Below are positions 34,731 to 43,238 of a DNA stretch of 50,923 nt, one piece after another. This DNA comes from UBA7332 sp051652645 (GTDB lineage Bacteria > Bacteroidota > Bacteroidia > Bacteroidales > UBA7332), in assembly GCA_051652645.1 (NCBI GenBank), contig JBOFUP010000086.1, positions 1-50,923 of the forward strand, in the 5' to 3' direction. The stretch's first letter is position 1; each line of letters starts with the position of its first letter. The translations under genes were made by a program, and so were the position numbers. The notes beneath the pieces were generated by a model that did no database searches, was not told where the DNA came from, and saw only the letters and a program-made list of their open reading frames with translations.

Positions 34731-35573
34731 TTAATTAAAATAGTAAGAGAACCCAAACTGAATGCGTAAAAAGCTCAATCCATCTCTAAATGAGAATGCA
34801 TCAGACTCTCCTTTTGTCTTATCATCCGTTAAGTGTTTCTTCTTTGTATACTCAAATCCCGAAGTACCCAACTGAAACTCAATTGCTGTACGCGGTGATG
34901 TAAAGTATGTTATACCAGGGCTCAAGCCAATACCAACAGTATAATTATCTGATCTAATCTTTCTTATACGTTCGTTTGGTTTACCTGGGTCTGAAATAGC
35001 CCTAGAGTATGACCCTTTATAGCCATAGTATACGGATGATTCATTGAAAAGGTAAAAATTACGCGAACTACCGAGTGCTACATAGTTACGAGCAAAGGCG
35101 TGCAATTCAAACCCACTTGTCAGATTCTGAGTTCTATACTCATCCGCGTTAAAAGCAACTCCCAAGAAGTCGGCTACTAATGTTTGGTCACCCTTACTAT
35201 AATTATATCGACCCCTTACACCTACTGAGGTTCGAGGGTTAAGGAAATATCCCATTACAAATGATGCGCTCAATGCTCTCTTTTCAACATCTGGAAGGTC
35301 AATGTTGGCCATCAAAAAATCATTCTCCGCCTCTTTACCTCCAAAACTCAAGTTTGCACCAACAAACTTATCACCCTTACGAAATCGTAGGTTATTCATA
35401 TTATTCCTATCTCTCTTCTCTTTATTCACTTTAATTGAATCTCTTGAGAAAGAGCTATATGTAGAATTCTTGTGCTTCTCATATGATAGATCTTGTGCAG
35501 ATATAGTCACCGAACCGCACAGTAGAGCTATACCTAAAAGGGCTCTTGCACTTTTCCTGAATTTAGTAATCAT
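34731..35573 (-). CDS. Outer-membrane beta-barrel protein
   Basis: This 280-residue protein has a signal peptide ending near VTISAQ (residue about 27). After a charged linker (residues 28-60) come beta strands such as FVGANLSFGG, ALSASFVMGYFL, TSVGVRGRYNYS, SGFELHAFARNYV, VGIGLSPGITYF, AIEFQLGTSGFEY, and a terminal LRIQFGFSYYFN with the C-terminal aromatic pattern of Bacteroidota barrels. A porin-like or scaffold role is possible, but no specific function can be read. It heads a two-gene operon with the PCMD lipoprotein and has the best Bacteroidota-type promoter of this cluster upstream. Confidence 0.78.
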   Translation of the reverse strand: MITKFRKSARALLGIALLCGSVTISAQDLSYEKHKNSTYSSFSRDSIKVNKEKRDRNNMNNLRFRKGDKFVGANLSFGGKEAENDFLMANIDLPDVEKRALSASFVMGYFLNPRTSVGVRGRYNYSKGDQTLVADFLGVAFNADEYRTQNLTSGFELHAFARNYVALGSSRNFYLFNESSVYYGYKGSYSRAISDPGKPNERIRKIRSDNYTVGIGLSPGITYFTSPRTAIEFQLGTSGFEYTKKKHLTDDKTKGESDAFSFRDGLSFLRIQFGFSYYFN

Positions 35574-35657
35574 TGATTGTTTTTTTGTTTAATAATCGAT
35601 TAATCTTGTATGGCCTTCTTTTAGTCAGCCCTACTTCTCATTTGTTCAAAACGGCTG

Positions 35658-35688
35658 CAAAACTAGCAAAGAAATATCACTAACGAAA
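35658..35688 (-). promoter_or_regulatory. Candidate promoter of the barrel/PCMD operon
   Basis: Minus strand: TTTC (35688-35685), 19 bases, then TAGTTTTG (35665-35658), one mismatch from TTTG-N19-TAnnTTTG. It predicts a leader of about 75-80 bases before the ATG at 35573. Confidence 0.5.
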
Positions 35689-35966
35689 CCCGTCTGTTAA
35701 TGTTTTATCTAATGACTTAATTTTACCCAACACTTGTTGAGGAAGAACGAAACAATACAATAGTAAGCCATAAACTATTTAATAACATTGTAACAACTCT
35801 TTTAGCTAGTAATTCAATAACAAACAAAAGGCAATAATTATAATAATAGACTATATATTACCGCTATGCTTTAAGTTTAAATAACAAAGCTACAAAACCA
35901 TATTATGTTCGTAATTTGATTATCTGTCATTATCATTAACGTTGAGTTGCTTATTTAGTTTATAAC

Positions 35967-36026
35967 AAAAATAGTGTCACCTGAGTAATTGCCTAGTTTG
36001 CAATCACTCAGGTGACACTATTTTTT
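35967..36026. terminator. Strong terminator after the DUF3256 gene
   Basis: A perfect 17-bp stem (35970-35986 with 36006-36022) is extended by an inner ATTGC/GCAAT pairing. A runs to the left and T runs to the right make it usable in both directions; on the minus strand it begins 15 bases after the DUF3256 stop codon. Confidence 0.9.
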
Positions 36027-36040
36027 ATTCAGAAAAAAAT

Positions 36041-36676
36041 CTATACGCGCTCAAACCTCTTACCGCCCCATCTATATATAATAGGATTTGAAGATAGCAA
36101 CTCTTTGAGTCTAATGGCTGTTTTATCATCAATAGGCTCATTAAATGAAGGCCTTAGAATCAAACTCAGGGAGAGAGGATCAAAAGATATGTTCAGAAGA
36201 AATAGATCTAAGTATCCATCGAGCTCTGATCTAAGCTCTAAGTCAGATGGTGTATACATAAAATCGTATCTCGATGGAATTTCTATATAATCTTCTAAGC
36301 TCAAAAGAGCCCAATCTGTGGAGTACAACTTCATACTACTCTCTTTTAAACCTGCCATTTGAGTATTTAGCATTAGTATCAAAGGAGTAGATAACTCATC
36401 AACTGGCAACAACTTAAGTTCTATAATTGTCTGAGAAGACAATTGCAACTTGAGATAACTTTCTGAAAGCTCCTTAAGCTCAGTCTTTCCTCTCAAACTA
36501 TTTTGTACTATCGCACTCTTGCCCGCCTCATACAGATCAATAAGATCCTTTCTTTGGTTTACATTCAAATAAGATAACGTACTCTCAGTTGAAATGGTAA
36601 AAAAAGGCTTTATATTTTGAGCCCTCACTCCTAGAGTCGAAAAGAGCACAATTAGACACAATGTAAGTTTTGTCAT
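36041..36676 (-). CDS. DUF3256 family secreted protein
   Basis: This 211-residue protein has an N-terminal signal peptide (cleavage near GVRAQN, residue about 20). The stretches LNVNQRKDLIDLYEAGKSA, GKTELKELSESYLKLQL and LKLLPVDE match DUF3256 (PF11644), a family limited to Bacteroidales. The function is unknown. It is probably periplasmic or outer-membrane associated, with no lipobox Cys. It is transcribed alone, divergent from mazG, an arrangement that I recall from other Bacteroidales genomes. Confidence 0.8.
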   Translation of the reverse strand: MTKLTLCLIVLFSTLGVRAQNIKPFFTISTESTLSYLNVNQRKDLIDLYEAGKSAIVQNSLRGKTELKELSESYLKLQLSSQTIIELKLLPVDELSTPLILMLNTQMAGLKESSMKLYSTDWALLSLEDYIEIPSRYDFMYTPSDLELRSELDGYLDLFLLNISFDPLSLSLILRPSFNEPIDDKTAIRLKELLSSNPIIYRWGGKRFERV

Positions 36677-36759
36677 AAATAATCTGGGTATTTAACTCGT
36701 TAATCTGAGGTAAAATCAATATTAGTAGCAAATATTTCTGACAACTTTCTTGTGAAATA

Positions 36760-36790
36760 TTTGCAGGGGCTTAAAAACATTTTACCTTTG
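36760..36790 (+). promoter_or_regulatory. Bacteroidota-type promoter of mazG
   Basis: TTTG at 36760-36763, exactly 19 bases, then TACCTTTG at 36783-36790: a full match to TTTG-N19-TAnnTTTG. It lies 79 bases before the ATG at 36870. Confidence 0.75.
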
Positions 36791-36869
36791 CAAATATAGA
36801 CGAATGATTTAGATAATCTAAGCAATGAGTCTTGAAATTATATAATAGCCTTTGAAGATAGGATTTACT

Positions 36870-37664
36870 ATGGATAGGAGAGCAGAAAAACTTGAAGCTT
36901 TCGCAAGAGTACTTGATGTACTTGATGAACTTCGAGAGAAATGTCCTTGGGATAGAAAGCAGACAAATGAAAGCTTGAGAATAAACACTATAGAGGAGTG
37001 TTATGAGCTATGTGAAGCACTAATAAGGGATGATCAAGATATGATCCGAAAGGAATTAGGAGACCTTCTACTTCACACTCTCTTCTACGCCAAGATTGGT
37101 GAAGAAAAGGGAGCTTTTGATATTGCTGATGTGTGCAACTCACTTTGCGACAAGTTGATATTTAGGCACCCCCACATCTATGGTCATGTTCAAGCAAATA
37201 GCTCAGAACAAGTCGAAAAGAATTGGGAGCAAATAAAATTGAAAGAGAAAGATGGTAATCGCACTGTTCTTGAGGGTGTACCATCATCTTTACCTGCACT
37301 AATCAAGGCACATAGAATACAAGACAAAGCAAGAAACATTGGTTTTGACTGGGAAGAACGTGAACAGGTTTGGGATAAAGTTCTTGAGGAGTTTACCGAA
37401 CTAAAACACGAGATAAACAACCTTGACCAACAAAAAATGGAAGAGGAATTTGGCGATTTATTCTTTAGCCTAGTGAATGCTGCTAGACTTTACAAGATAG
37501 ACCCAGAGAATGCCCTTGAGCGCACAAACCAGAAATTTATTAGCCGATTTAACTACCTTGAGGCGAAAACTCTTTTACAAGGGCGCCAACTGAAAGATAT
37601 GACACTCTCCGAGATGGATGAGATATGGAACGAAGCAAAAGCTCTTGAGAGAGCATCAAAATAG
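36870..37664 (+). CDS. mazG: Nucleoside triphosphate pyrophosphohydrolase MazG
   Basis: This 264-residue protein has two tandem MazG (all-alpha NTP-PPase) domains. The first has LREKCPWDRKQTNESL, the EExxE metal-binding pattern in TIEECYELCEAL and KELGDLLLH, and IFRHPHIYG. The second (about 150-260) has VLEEFTELKHEI and EEFGDLFFSLVN. It hydrolyses NTPs and noncanonical or damaged nucleotides to NMP and PPi in the cytoplasm. A TTG at 36852 would add six residues; the ATG at 36870 fits the family start better. Length and motifs are normal. Confidence 0.95.
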   Translation: MDRRAEKLEAFARVLDVLDELREKCPWDRKQTNESLRINTIEECYELCEALIRDDQDMIRKELGDLLLHTLFYAKIGEEKGAFDIADVCNSLCDKLIFRHPHIYGHVQANSSEQVEKNWEQIKLKEKDGNRTVLEGVPSSLPALIKAHRIQDKARNIGFDWEEREQVWDKVLEEFTELKHEINNLDQQKMEEEFGDLFFSLVNAARLYKIDPENALERTNQKFISRFNYLEAKTLLQGRQLKDMTLSEMDEIWNEAKALERASK

Positions 37665-37708
37665 TATTATAACATTAGGGATTAGTATAATTAAGGTAAT
37701 ATAAGATT

Positions 37709-37762
37709 GACAGGTTTGTGGGCGCTTCTCTTTGAGATGCTCCTGCTAACTTGTCTTTTTTA
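37709..37762 (+). terminator. Terminator between mazG and the ferredoxin oxidoreductase operon
   Basis: Outer arms GACAGGTT (37709-37716) and AACTTGTC (37748-37755) pair with one G-U. An inner imperfect stem GCTTCTC/GAGATGC adds to it, and six T follow. Because it sits about 70 bases before the ferredoxin gene, it could alternatively be a leader attenuator. Confidence 0.6.
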
Positions 37763-37827
37763 ATATACAACAGTGTAGAGAAGAAGACAAAAGAATTTAC
37801 ATTAAACAAAAGTATAAACAAAACGTT

Positions 37828-38055
37828 ATGGCAAAATTTCGAGGACATGTGGTAATTGACCAACAACGTTGCAAAGGCTGTAGTCTTTGCGTAGTAGCTT
37901 GCCCTACTAAAGTATTGGCTTTAACCCAAAAAGAGGTAAATAATAAAGGATATGCTTACTCCTACATGGAGAATCCAGATGCTTGCATCGGCTGTGCTAG
38001 CTGTGGATTTGTTTGTCCTGATTCGTGTTTAACCATCTATAAGATTAAATTATAA
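37828..38055 (+). CDS. 2-oxoacid:ferredoxin oxidoreductase, delta (ferredoxin) subunit
   Basis: A 75-residue ferredoxin with two [4Fe-4S] motifs: CKGCSLCVVACP and CIGCASCGFVCP, each followed by a short strand. It relays electrons from the oxidoreductase core to soluble ferredoxin. It is the first gene of the delta-alpha-beta-gamma operon, with four bases before the alpha-subunit ATG. Length and spacing match KorD/VorD-type subunits. Confidence 0.93.
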   Translation: MAKFRGHVVIDQQRCKGCSLCVVACPTKVLALTQKEVNNKGYAYSYMENPDACIGCASCGFVCPDSCLTIYKIKL

Positions 38056-38059
38056 GCAG

Positions 38060-39142
38060 ATGAAGGAAGATATCAAGTTAATGAAAGGTAACGAAGCTAT
38101 CGCTCATGCAGCAATTCGTTATGGTGTAGATGCATATTTTGGATACCCAATTACTCCTCAATCAGAAATTATTGAGACCCTAATGGAGGAGAATCCTGAA
38201 AAAACAACAGGTATGGTAGTTCTCCAAGCGGAGAGTGAAGTTGCTGCTATCAATATGGTATACGGAGCTGCTGGCTGTGGTAAAAGAGCTATGACATCAT
38301 CTTCTAGCCCTGGTATGAGTTTGAAGATGGAGGGTATCTCATACATTGGTGGTGCTGAGCTTCCTTGTCTTTTGGTTAATGTTATGCGTGGTGGACCAGG
38401 CCTGGGCACAATTCAACCCTCACAAGCTGACTACTTCCAGACTGTAAAAGGAGGTGGACATGGAGACTACAGATTGATTACATTGGCTCCATCTTCTGTT
38501 CAAGAGATGGCAGATTTTGTTGGCCTTGGCTTCGAACTAGCATTCAAATATCGCAACCCTGCTATGATACTTACAGATGGTATTATTGGACAGATGATGG
38601 AGAAAGTCGTTCTTCCTCCATTCCAGCCTCGTTGGACAGACGAAGAGGTTGGGAAAATCTCACCATGGGGAACAATGGGTAAGCCAAAAGGAGGCAAACA
38701 TAGAGTTATCACATCACTAGAGCTTGACGCTGCAGAGATGGAGAAGAACAACATTAGATTTCAAGAGAAATTCAAACTAATTGAAGAGAATGAAGTACGA
38801 TTCGAAGAGTTTGAGACACAAGATGCTGAATACCTTCTTGTTGCTTTCGGATCTTCTGCCCGCATTTGTATGAAGGCTGTGGAGATGGCTCGCAAATCTG
38901 GGATCAAAGTTGGACTTCTTAGACCTATCACTCTTTGGCCTTTCCCATACAACAAATTATCTGAGCTATCGAAACAAGTTAAAGGAATGCTAACTGTTGA
39001 GATGAACGCAGGTCAGATGGTAGAGGACGTTAGACTAGCTGTTAACGGCGCTGTAAAGGTAGAACACTACGGACGCATGGGTGGTATTATCCCTTCTCCA
39101 GACGAGGTTATTGAAGCTCTAAAAACTAAGGTAATAGGTTAA
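38060..39142 (+). CDS. vorB: 2-oxoacid:ferredoxin oxidoreductase, alpha subunit (VorB/KorA type)
   Basis: This 360-residue subunit carries out, with its partners, CoA-dependent oxidative decarboxylation of a 2-oxoacid with reduction of ferredoxin. It starts with the family motif KGNEAIAHAAIRYGVDAYFG then YPITPQSEI, includes QAESEVAAINM and TSSSPGMSLK, and ends with a transketolase C-terminal type domain (LRPITLWPFP). Close relatives in Bacteroidales are named VorB (branched-chain 2-oxoacids) or KorA (2-oxoglutarate); the sequence alone does not settle the substrate. Both roles are plausible in an anaerobe making acyl-CoA or running the reductive TCA arm. Confidence 0.92.
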   Translation: MKEDIKLMKGNEAIAHAAIRYGVDAYFGYPITPQSEIIETLMEENPEKTTGMVVLQAESEVAAINMVYGAAGCGKRAMTSSSSPGMSLKMEGISYIGGAELPCLLVNVMRGGPGLGTIQPSQADYFQTVKGGGHGDYRLITLAPSSVQEMADFVGLGFELAFKYRNPAMILTDGIIGQMMEKVVLPPFQPRWTDEEVGKISPWGTMGKPKGGKHRVITSLELDAAEMEKNNIRFQEKFKLIEENEVRFEEFETQDAEYLLVAFGSSARICMKAVEMARKSGIKVGLLRPITLWPFPYNKLSELSKQVKGMLTVEMNAGQMVEDVRLAVNGAVKVEHYGRMGGIIPSPDEVIEALKTKVIG

Positions 39143-39165
39143 GCCTAGCTCTCATTTTAAGATAG

Positions 39166-39333
39166 ATGGAACAACAACAGATATCAAAAGTACTAGTGAT
39201 TCTTTTCTACATTTTAGCTCTAGCTACGATTGTCATATACTTTGTATCAGACGATCGCCAACTATTTCTCTATTGCGGAGGTGGAGCTATTGCAGTAAGA
39301 GCTATGCACTACTTTATGAAATTCTTTATGTAA
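39166..39333 (+). CDS. Small single-span membrane protein inside the oxidoreductase operon
   Basis: The ATG at 39166 opens a 55-residue frame closed by TAA at 39331. The protein begins MEQQQISKVLVILFYILAL, with one clear transmembrane helix (residues about 8-27), a short charged loop SDDRQ, and a second, weaker hydrophobic stretch with CGGGAIAVRAMHYF. It lies 23 bases after the alpha gene and 24 bases before the beta gene, on the same strand. Position between two subunit genes argues for real translation; a role in membrane tethering of the enzyme is a guess. I do not recognise the family. Confidence 0.7.
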   Translation: MEQQQISKVLVILFYILALATIVIYFVSDDRQLFLYCGGGAIAVRAMHYFMKFFM

Positions 39334-39357
39334 CTTATCGAATACACTAACGAAACA

Positions 39358-40119
39358 ATGGATATAAAAGATATAATGAAGCCAGAGAATCTGGCATTCA
39401 AACCATCACGCCTGATATTGGATACACCAATGCACTACTGCCCTGGTTGTAGCCACGGCGTAGTACACAACTTGATTGCCGAAGTAATCGAAGAGATGGG
39501 ATTAGAAAACGACACCATCGGTGTGGCTCCTGTTGGTTGCGCAGTATTTATATACAAATACCTAGATATTGATTGGTCTGAAGCGGCTCATGGACGTGCT
39601 CCTGCTGTAGCTACTGCTATCAAAAGAGTAAACCCATCAAAGATGGTATTCACATACCAAGGAGATGGAGATATGGCTGCTATCGGTACTGCTGAAGCGA
39701 TTCACGCAGCTAATCGTGGTGAGAATATAGCTATGTTCTTCATCAACAATGGCATCTATGGTATGACAGGTGGACAGATGGCACCGACTACCCTTCCGGG
39801 GATGAAAGCCTCAACTTGTCCAGAAGGTCGTGACACCTCTATGACTGGTGCACCGCTTAAAATGTCAAACCTTATGGCTCAACTAGATGGAACATGCTAT
39901 GTTACCCGACAAGCTGTTCACACACCTGCCTCTGTTAGAAAAGCTAAACGTGCTATTCGCAAAGCCTTCGAAAACTCTATGGCTGGCAAAGGAACCTCTG
40001 TTGTGGAGATAGTAGCAACGTGTTCTTCAGGATGGAAACTAACCCCAGCACTATCTAACAAGTGGATGGAGGAAAATATGTTCCCTGTTTACCCTATGGG
40101 CGATTTGAAAGATTTATAA
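39358..40119 (+). CDS. 2-oxoacid:ferredoxin oxidoreductase, beta (thiamine diphosphate) subunit
   Basis: This 253-residue subunit has the TPP-binding pattern: HYCPGCSHG near the N-terminus, GDGDMAAIGTAEAIHAANR, then FINNGIYGMTGGQ, so GDG...NN spacing is normal. CPGCSHG and the later TCPEGRD are typical of Kor/Vor beta subunits. It forms the active site with the alpha subunit. The gene is followed by the gamma gene after 21 bases. Confidence 0.93.
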   Translation: MDIKDIMKPENLAFKPSRLILDTPMHYCPGCSHGVVHNLIAEVIEEMGLENDTIGVAPVGCAVFIYKYLDIDWSEAAHGRAPAVATAIKRVNPSKMVFTYQGDGDMAAIGTAEAIHAANRGENIAMFFINNGIYGMTGGQMAPTTLPGMKASTCPEGRDTSMTGAPLKMSNLMAQLDGTCYVTRQAVHTPASVRKAKRAIRKAFENSMAGKGTSVVEIVATCSSGWKLTPALSNKWMEENMFPVYPMGDLKDL

Positions 40120-40140
40120 TTTAAATTTCCAGCAAAAGTA

Positions 40141-40683
40141 ATGACACAAGAGATTATCATAGCCGGCTTCGGAGGACAAGGTGTTCTTTCGATGGGCAAA
40201 ATACTAGCCTACTCAGGCTTGATGGAAGACAAAGAGGTTAGTTGGATGCCATCTTATGGTCCTGAACAACGTGGAGGTACATCCAATGTTACGGTTATCG
40301 TTAGCGACGAGAGAATTAACTCACCAGTACTAAATGAGTTTGACTGTGCAATTGTACTTAACCAACCATCACTAGAAAAATTTGAAAGCAAAGTAAAACC
40401 TGGTGGTATATTAATATATGACTCTTATGGTATTCATAAGAAACCCACTCGTACAGACATCCAAGTATACTGTATAGAGGCCATGGAGGCAGCTTCTGCA
40501 ATGGGTATGCAAAAGGTGTTCAACATGTTCATTCTTGGTGGATACTTAAAGCTTGTTCCTGTTGTTAAGCTTGAGAGCGTTATGGCAGGTTTGAAAAAGA
40601 CTCTTCCAGAAAGACACCACAAACTTCTTCCTATGAACGAAGAGGCTATTGTCAAAGGCATGGAGATAATAAAAAGAGTATAA
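40141..40683 (+). CDS. 2-oxoacid:ferredoxin oxidoreductase, gamma subunit
   Basis: This 180-residue protein starts with IIIAGFGGQGVLSMGKILAY, the signature of the gamma (POR_N-linked, catalytic-domain) subunit, and includes SWMPSYGPEQRGGTSNVTV. The gamma chain contributes the CoA-side domain of the enzyme. It ends the operon, followed by a stem-loop terminator about 30 bases downstream. Length is normal. Confidence 0.93.
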   Translation: MTQEIIIAGFGGQGVLSMGKILAYSGLMEDKEVSWMPSYGPEQRGGTSNVTVIVSDERINSPVLNEFDCAIVLNQPSLEKFESKVKPGGILIYDSYGIHKKPTRTDIQVYCIEAMEAASAMGMQKVFNMFILGGYLKLVPVVKLESVMAGLKKTLPERHHKLLPMNEEAIVKGMEIIKRV

Positions 40684-40712
40684 TATTACTCAGATTAACT
40701 ATTTTATAGATT

Positions 40713-40757
40713 AAATGGTGTATGAACTAATCATTATGTTAGCTCATACACCATTTG
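40713..40757 (+). terminator. Terminator of the ferredoxin oxidoreductase operon
   Basis: A 13-bp stem (40713-40725 with 40744-40756) with a structured loop, followed by a short T-rich tail. Confidence 0.7.
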
Positions 40758-40838
40758 TTTATCAAATAGTTACACTTTAACAAGTGTTAATACCCAAAGC
40801 TTAATAGCTAAGCTTATAGATACTTATCAAATAATTCA

Positions 40839-40846
40839 TACATTTG
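40839..40846 (+). promoter_or_regulatory. Candidate -7 box of the TetR-fab cluster
   Basis: TACATTTG matches TAnnTTTG, 31 bases before the ATG at 40878. The -33 box is not clear. It would lie next to any TetR operator, but I could not define one. Confidence 0.4.
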
Positions 40847-40877
40847 CACAGTGTATATTTAAATGTGCAGCTTTAGT

Positions 40878-41465
40878 ATGGCAGTATCAAAAACCAGAAA
40901 CTTACTTATAGACACAGCAAGACAGCTGTTTGCTCGAGACGGAGTTGAGTCTACAACAATGAACGATATTGCTGTTGCTTCAAACAAAGGCAGACGTACA
41001 CTCTATACCTACTTTAGGGATAAAGAAGAGATCTACCTTGCTGTCATTGAGAGTGAACTAAAGCAACTTGTTGATTCACTTCAAGAGGTAGCCTCTAAAA
41101 AGGTACCTGCAGACGAAAAACTACACGACTACATATTTACCCGAATGGATGCTGTCAAGAAGACAGTAGTTAGAAACGGCACTCTGAGGGCTCGCTTCTT
41201 TAGAGATATATGGAAAGTAGAACAAGTACGTAGATACTTCGATCAGATGGAAGTAACAACCCTACGCAAGATACTACAAGAGGGTGTCGATAATGATATC
41301 TTTCAAGTGGATAGCGTGGATGGTATCGCACTGGTTCTGCACTATTCTTTAAAAGGCTTAGATGTACCATATATTAAGGGGACATTTAACGAACTTGGAA
41401 TAGATAGAAAAGAACTTCGAAGCCGTATAATGGATATGGTATTCAACGGAATTAAAACAAAATAG
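40878..41465 (+). CDS. TetR/AcrR-family transcriptional regulator
   Basis: This 195-residue protein has an N-terminal HTH: ARQLFARDGVESTTMNDIA, then SNKGRRTLYTYFRDKEEIYL (recognition helix and the YxxFxxKexL pattern). The C-terminal ligand domain is helical and unassigned. It precedes ketoacyl synthase and reductase genes by 17 bases and probably regulates fatty-acid functions; FadR/FabR-like control is an inference. The ATG at 40863 would add five residues; I prefer 40878, giving the usual MAVSKTRNLL start. Confidence 0.9.
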   Translation: MAVSKTRNLLIDTARQLFARDGVESTTMNDIAVASNKGRRTLYTYFRDKEEIYLAVIESELKQLVDSLQEVASKKVPADEKLHDYIFTRMDAVKKTVVRNGTLRARFFRDIWKVEQVRRYFDQMEVTTLRKILQEGVDNDIFQVDSVDGIALVLHYSLKGLDVPYIKGTFNELGIDRKELRSRIMDMVFNGIKTK

Positions 41466-41482
41466 GATTAGAAAAAATAGTT

Positions 41483-42424
41483 ATGTTCTTAAATGCTCTA
41501 GGACACTATATTCCACAAGAAAGAGTCCACAACGACTTCTTTCTTGAAGTGAATGGATTAACCAGCGATTGGATTAAACAACGTACTGGTATTACAACAC
41601 GCTCCAAAGCTACCGACGATGAGGGACTTCATTCAATGGCTGCTCGCGCAGTAGAGAATGCAGTAAAGAATCTTCCTTACAATTTGGACCAAGTGGATCT
41701 AATAGTTGCTGCTAGCTATACCCCAGAGGATACAGTTGGTACACTTGCACACGTTATCCAAAGAGAATTCAACATTGAGAATGCAAAGGCGATATACGTA
41801 TCATCTGCATGCTCTTCTTTTGTCAATGCTCTTGAAATAGTTGAAGGATATATGGCTATGGGCAAAGCAAAACGTGCTCTTATCGTTTGCGGCGACCATA
41901 ACTGGGCATATAGTCACCCCGAAGATCCTATGTCTGGACACCTTTGGGGAGATGCTGCTGTCGCCTGCTTCCTCTCTAGCGAATCGCAAAAAGAGAATGA
42001 ACCTGAGATTCTTCAGGTATTCACTCGCGGTTTAGGTCATATAGGAAAAGGTCCTCAAGGAGTATATATGAGACCTAAAGAGGGTATCATTATGCCTGAC
42101 GGACGTGATGTATTTATGAATGCAACCAAATTCATGTGCGAAGCACTTAACCACATCACAAGCCAAGAGGGATTAACAATAAATGATCTTGACTACCTTA
42201 TAACCCATCAAGCTAACAAGCGCATTGTTGCAAATGTGGCACATCACCTAAACGTACCTCTAGATCGCTTCCTTAACAACATAGACCAATATGGCAACAC
42301 TGGTTCTGCTAGTGCCATAACGGTGCTTTCAGAGGAACAAACAAGGTTCAACAAAGGCCAACACGTTGGCGTAACAGTGTTTGGTGGAGGTTACTCAAGC
42401 GGTGGATTCTTGATCCGCTTCTAA
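41483..42424 (+). CDS. Beta-ketoacyl-ACP synthase III (FabH-like)
   Basis: This 313-residue thiolase-fold protein has the Cys-His-Asn triad intact: C110 in VSSACSSF, H242 in THQANKRI, N272 in GNTGSAS. The HQAN and GNTGSAS motifs match FabH, which condenses acetyl-CoA with malonyl-ACP to start fatty-acid synthesis. With the TetR gene upstream and fabG downstream it forms a possibly dedicated acyl-chain initiation cluster; it may be a paralogue of the housekeeping fabH, with a different primer. There are 54 bases to fabG. Confidence 0.93.
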   Translation: MFLNALGHYIPQERVHNDFFLEVNGLTSDWIKQRTGITTRSKATDDEGLHSMAARAVENAVKNLPYNLDQVDLIVAASYTPEDTVGTLAHVIQREFNIENAKAIYVSSACSSFVNALEIVEGYMAMGKAKRALIVCGDHNWAYSHPEDPMSGHLWGDAAVACFLSSESQKENEPEILQVFTRGLGHIGKGPQGVYMRPKEGIIMPDGRDVFMNATKFMCEALNHITSQEGLTINDLDYLITHQANKRIVANVAHHLNVPLDRFLNNIDQYGNTGSASAITVLSEEQTRFNKGQHVGVTVFGGGYSSGGFLIRF

Positions 42425-42478
42425 AAGCTCAACAATAAAAGACTGAATTATTCACACACATAAACAACGTAAACTATT

Positions 42479-43225
42479 ATGGGACTATTGTCAGGTAAAG
42501 TAGCGATTGTTACTGGTGCTGCCCGCGGTATCGGTAAAGCCATCGCTCTACGTTTTGCACAAGAGGGTGCTGATATCGCCTTCACTGATTTAAATATTGA
42601 CGAAAATGCAAAAGCCACTGAAGCAGAAATTGCTGCTTTGGGTGTTCGTGTAAAAGGGTATGCATCAAATGCTGCGAACTATGACGAAACGCATAAAGTT
42701 GTAGAAGAGATACATAAAGAGTTTGGACGTATTGATATTCTAGTAAACAATGCGGGTATCACACGAGATGGCTTGATGATGCGTATGGACGAGGCTCAGT
42801 GGGATATGATTATCAATGTAAACCTAAAGTCTGCATTCAACTTCATACATGCAATCACTCCAATCATGATGCGTCAGCGCTCTGGAAGCATCATAAACAT
42901 GAGTTCTGTTGTTGGTGTTTCGGGCAACGCAGGCCAAGCAAACTATGCCGCTTCTAAAGCAGGTATGATAGGTCTTGCTAAGTCTGTAGCTAAAGAGCTT
43001 GGGTCTCGTGGAATACGCGCAAACTCTATCGCTCCTGGGTTCATCGTTACAGATATGACTCACCAATTGAGCGAAGATGTACGCAAACAGTGGGAGGCTG
43101 GTATCCCTATGCGTCGTGGCGGTACGCCTGAAGATGTCGCAAACACTTGCGTATACCTAGGTTCTGACCTTTCATCATACGTAACTGGACAAACCATCCA
43201 CGTATGTGGTGGTATGAATATGTAA
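42479..43225 (+). CDS. fabG: 3-oxoacyl-ACP reductase FabG
   Basis: This 248-residue short-chain dehydrogenase has the NADP-binding TGAARGIG at 12-19, NNAG at 90-93, and the catalytic S143, Y156 and K160 (YAASK). Residues are in the normal order and length for FabG, which reduces 3-ketoacyl-ACP with NADPH in fatty-acid elongation. It sits 13 bases before a pseudouridine synthase gene. The neighbourhood (FabH-like before it) supports acyl-ACP rather than sugar substrates. Confidence 0.93.
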   Translation: MGLLSGKVAIVTGAARGIGKAIALRFAQEGADIAFTDLNIDENAKATEAEIAALGVRVKGYASNAANYDETHKVVEEIHKEFGRIDILVNNAGITRDGLMMRMDEAQWDMIINVNLKSAFNFIHAITPIMMRQRSGSIINMSSVVGVSGNAGQANYAASKAGMIGLAKSVAKELGSRGIRANSIAPGFIVTDMTHQLSEDVRKQWEAGIPMRRGGTPEDVANTCVYLGSDLSSYVTGQTIHVCGGMNM

Positions 43226-43238
43226 TAACACCCCTTAC

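Larger units (their letters stand above)
35574..36040. other. Intergenic region between barrel operon and DUF3256 gene
   Basis: It holds the promoter at 35658-35688 and the hairpin at 35967-36025. Between them (about 35690-35960) is A/T-rich sequence in which I see no gene, repeat or RNA signature. Confidence 0.6.

Noticed and set aside
37709..37762. Possible riboswitch before the ferredoxin oxidoreductase operon
   Set aside because: The structure is a plain hairpin with T tract and no conserved riboswitch core; it is better read as the mazG terminator.
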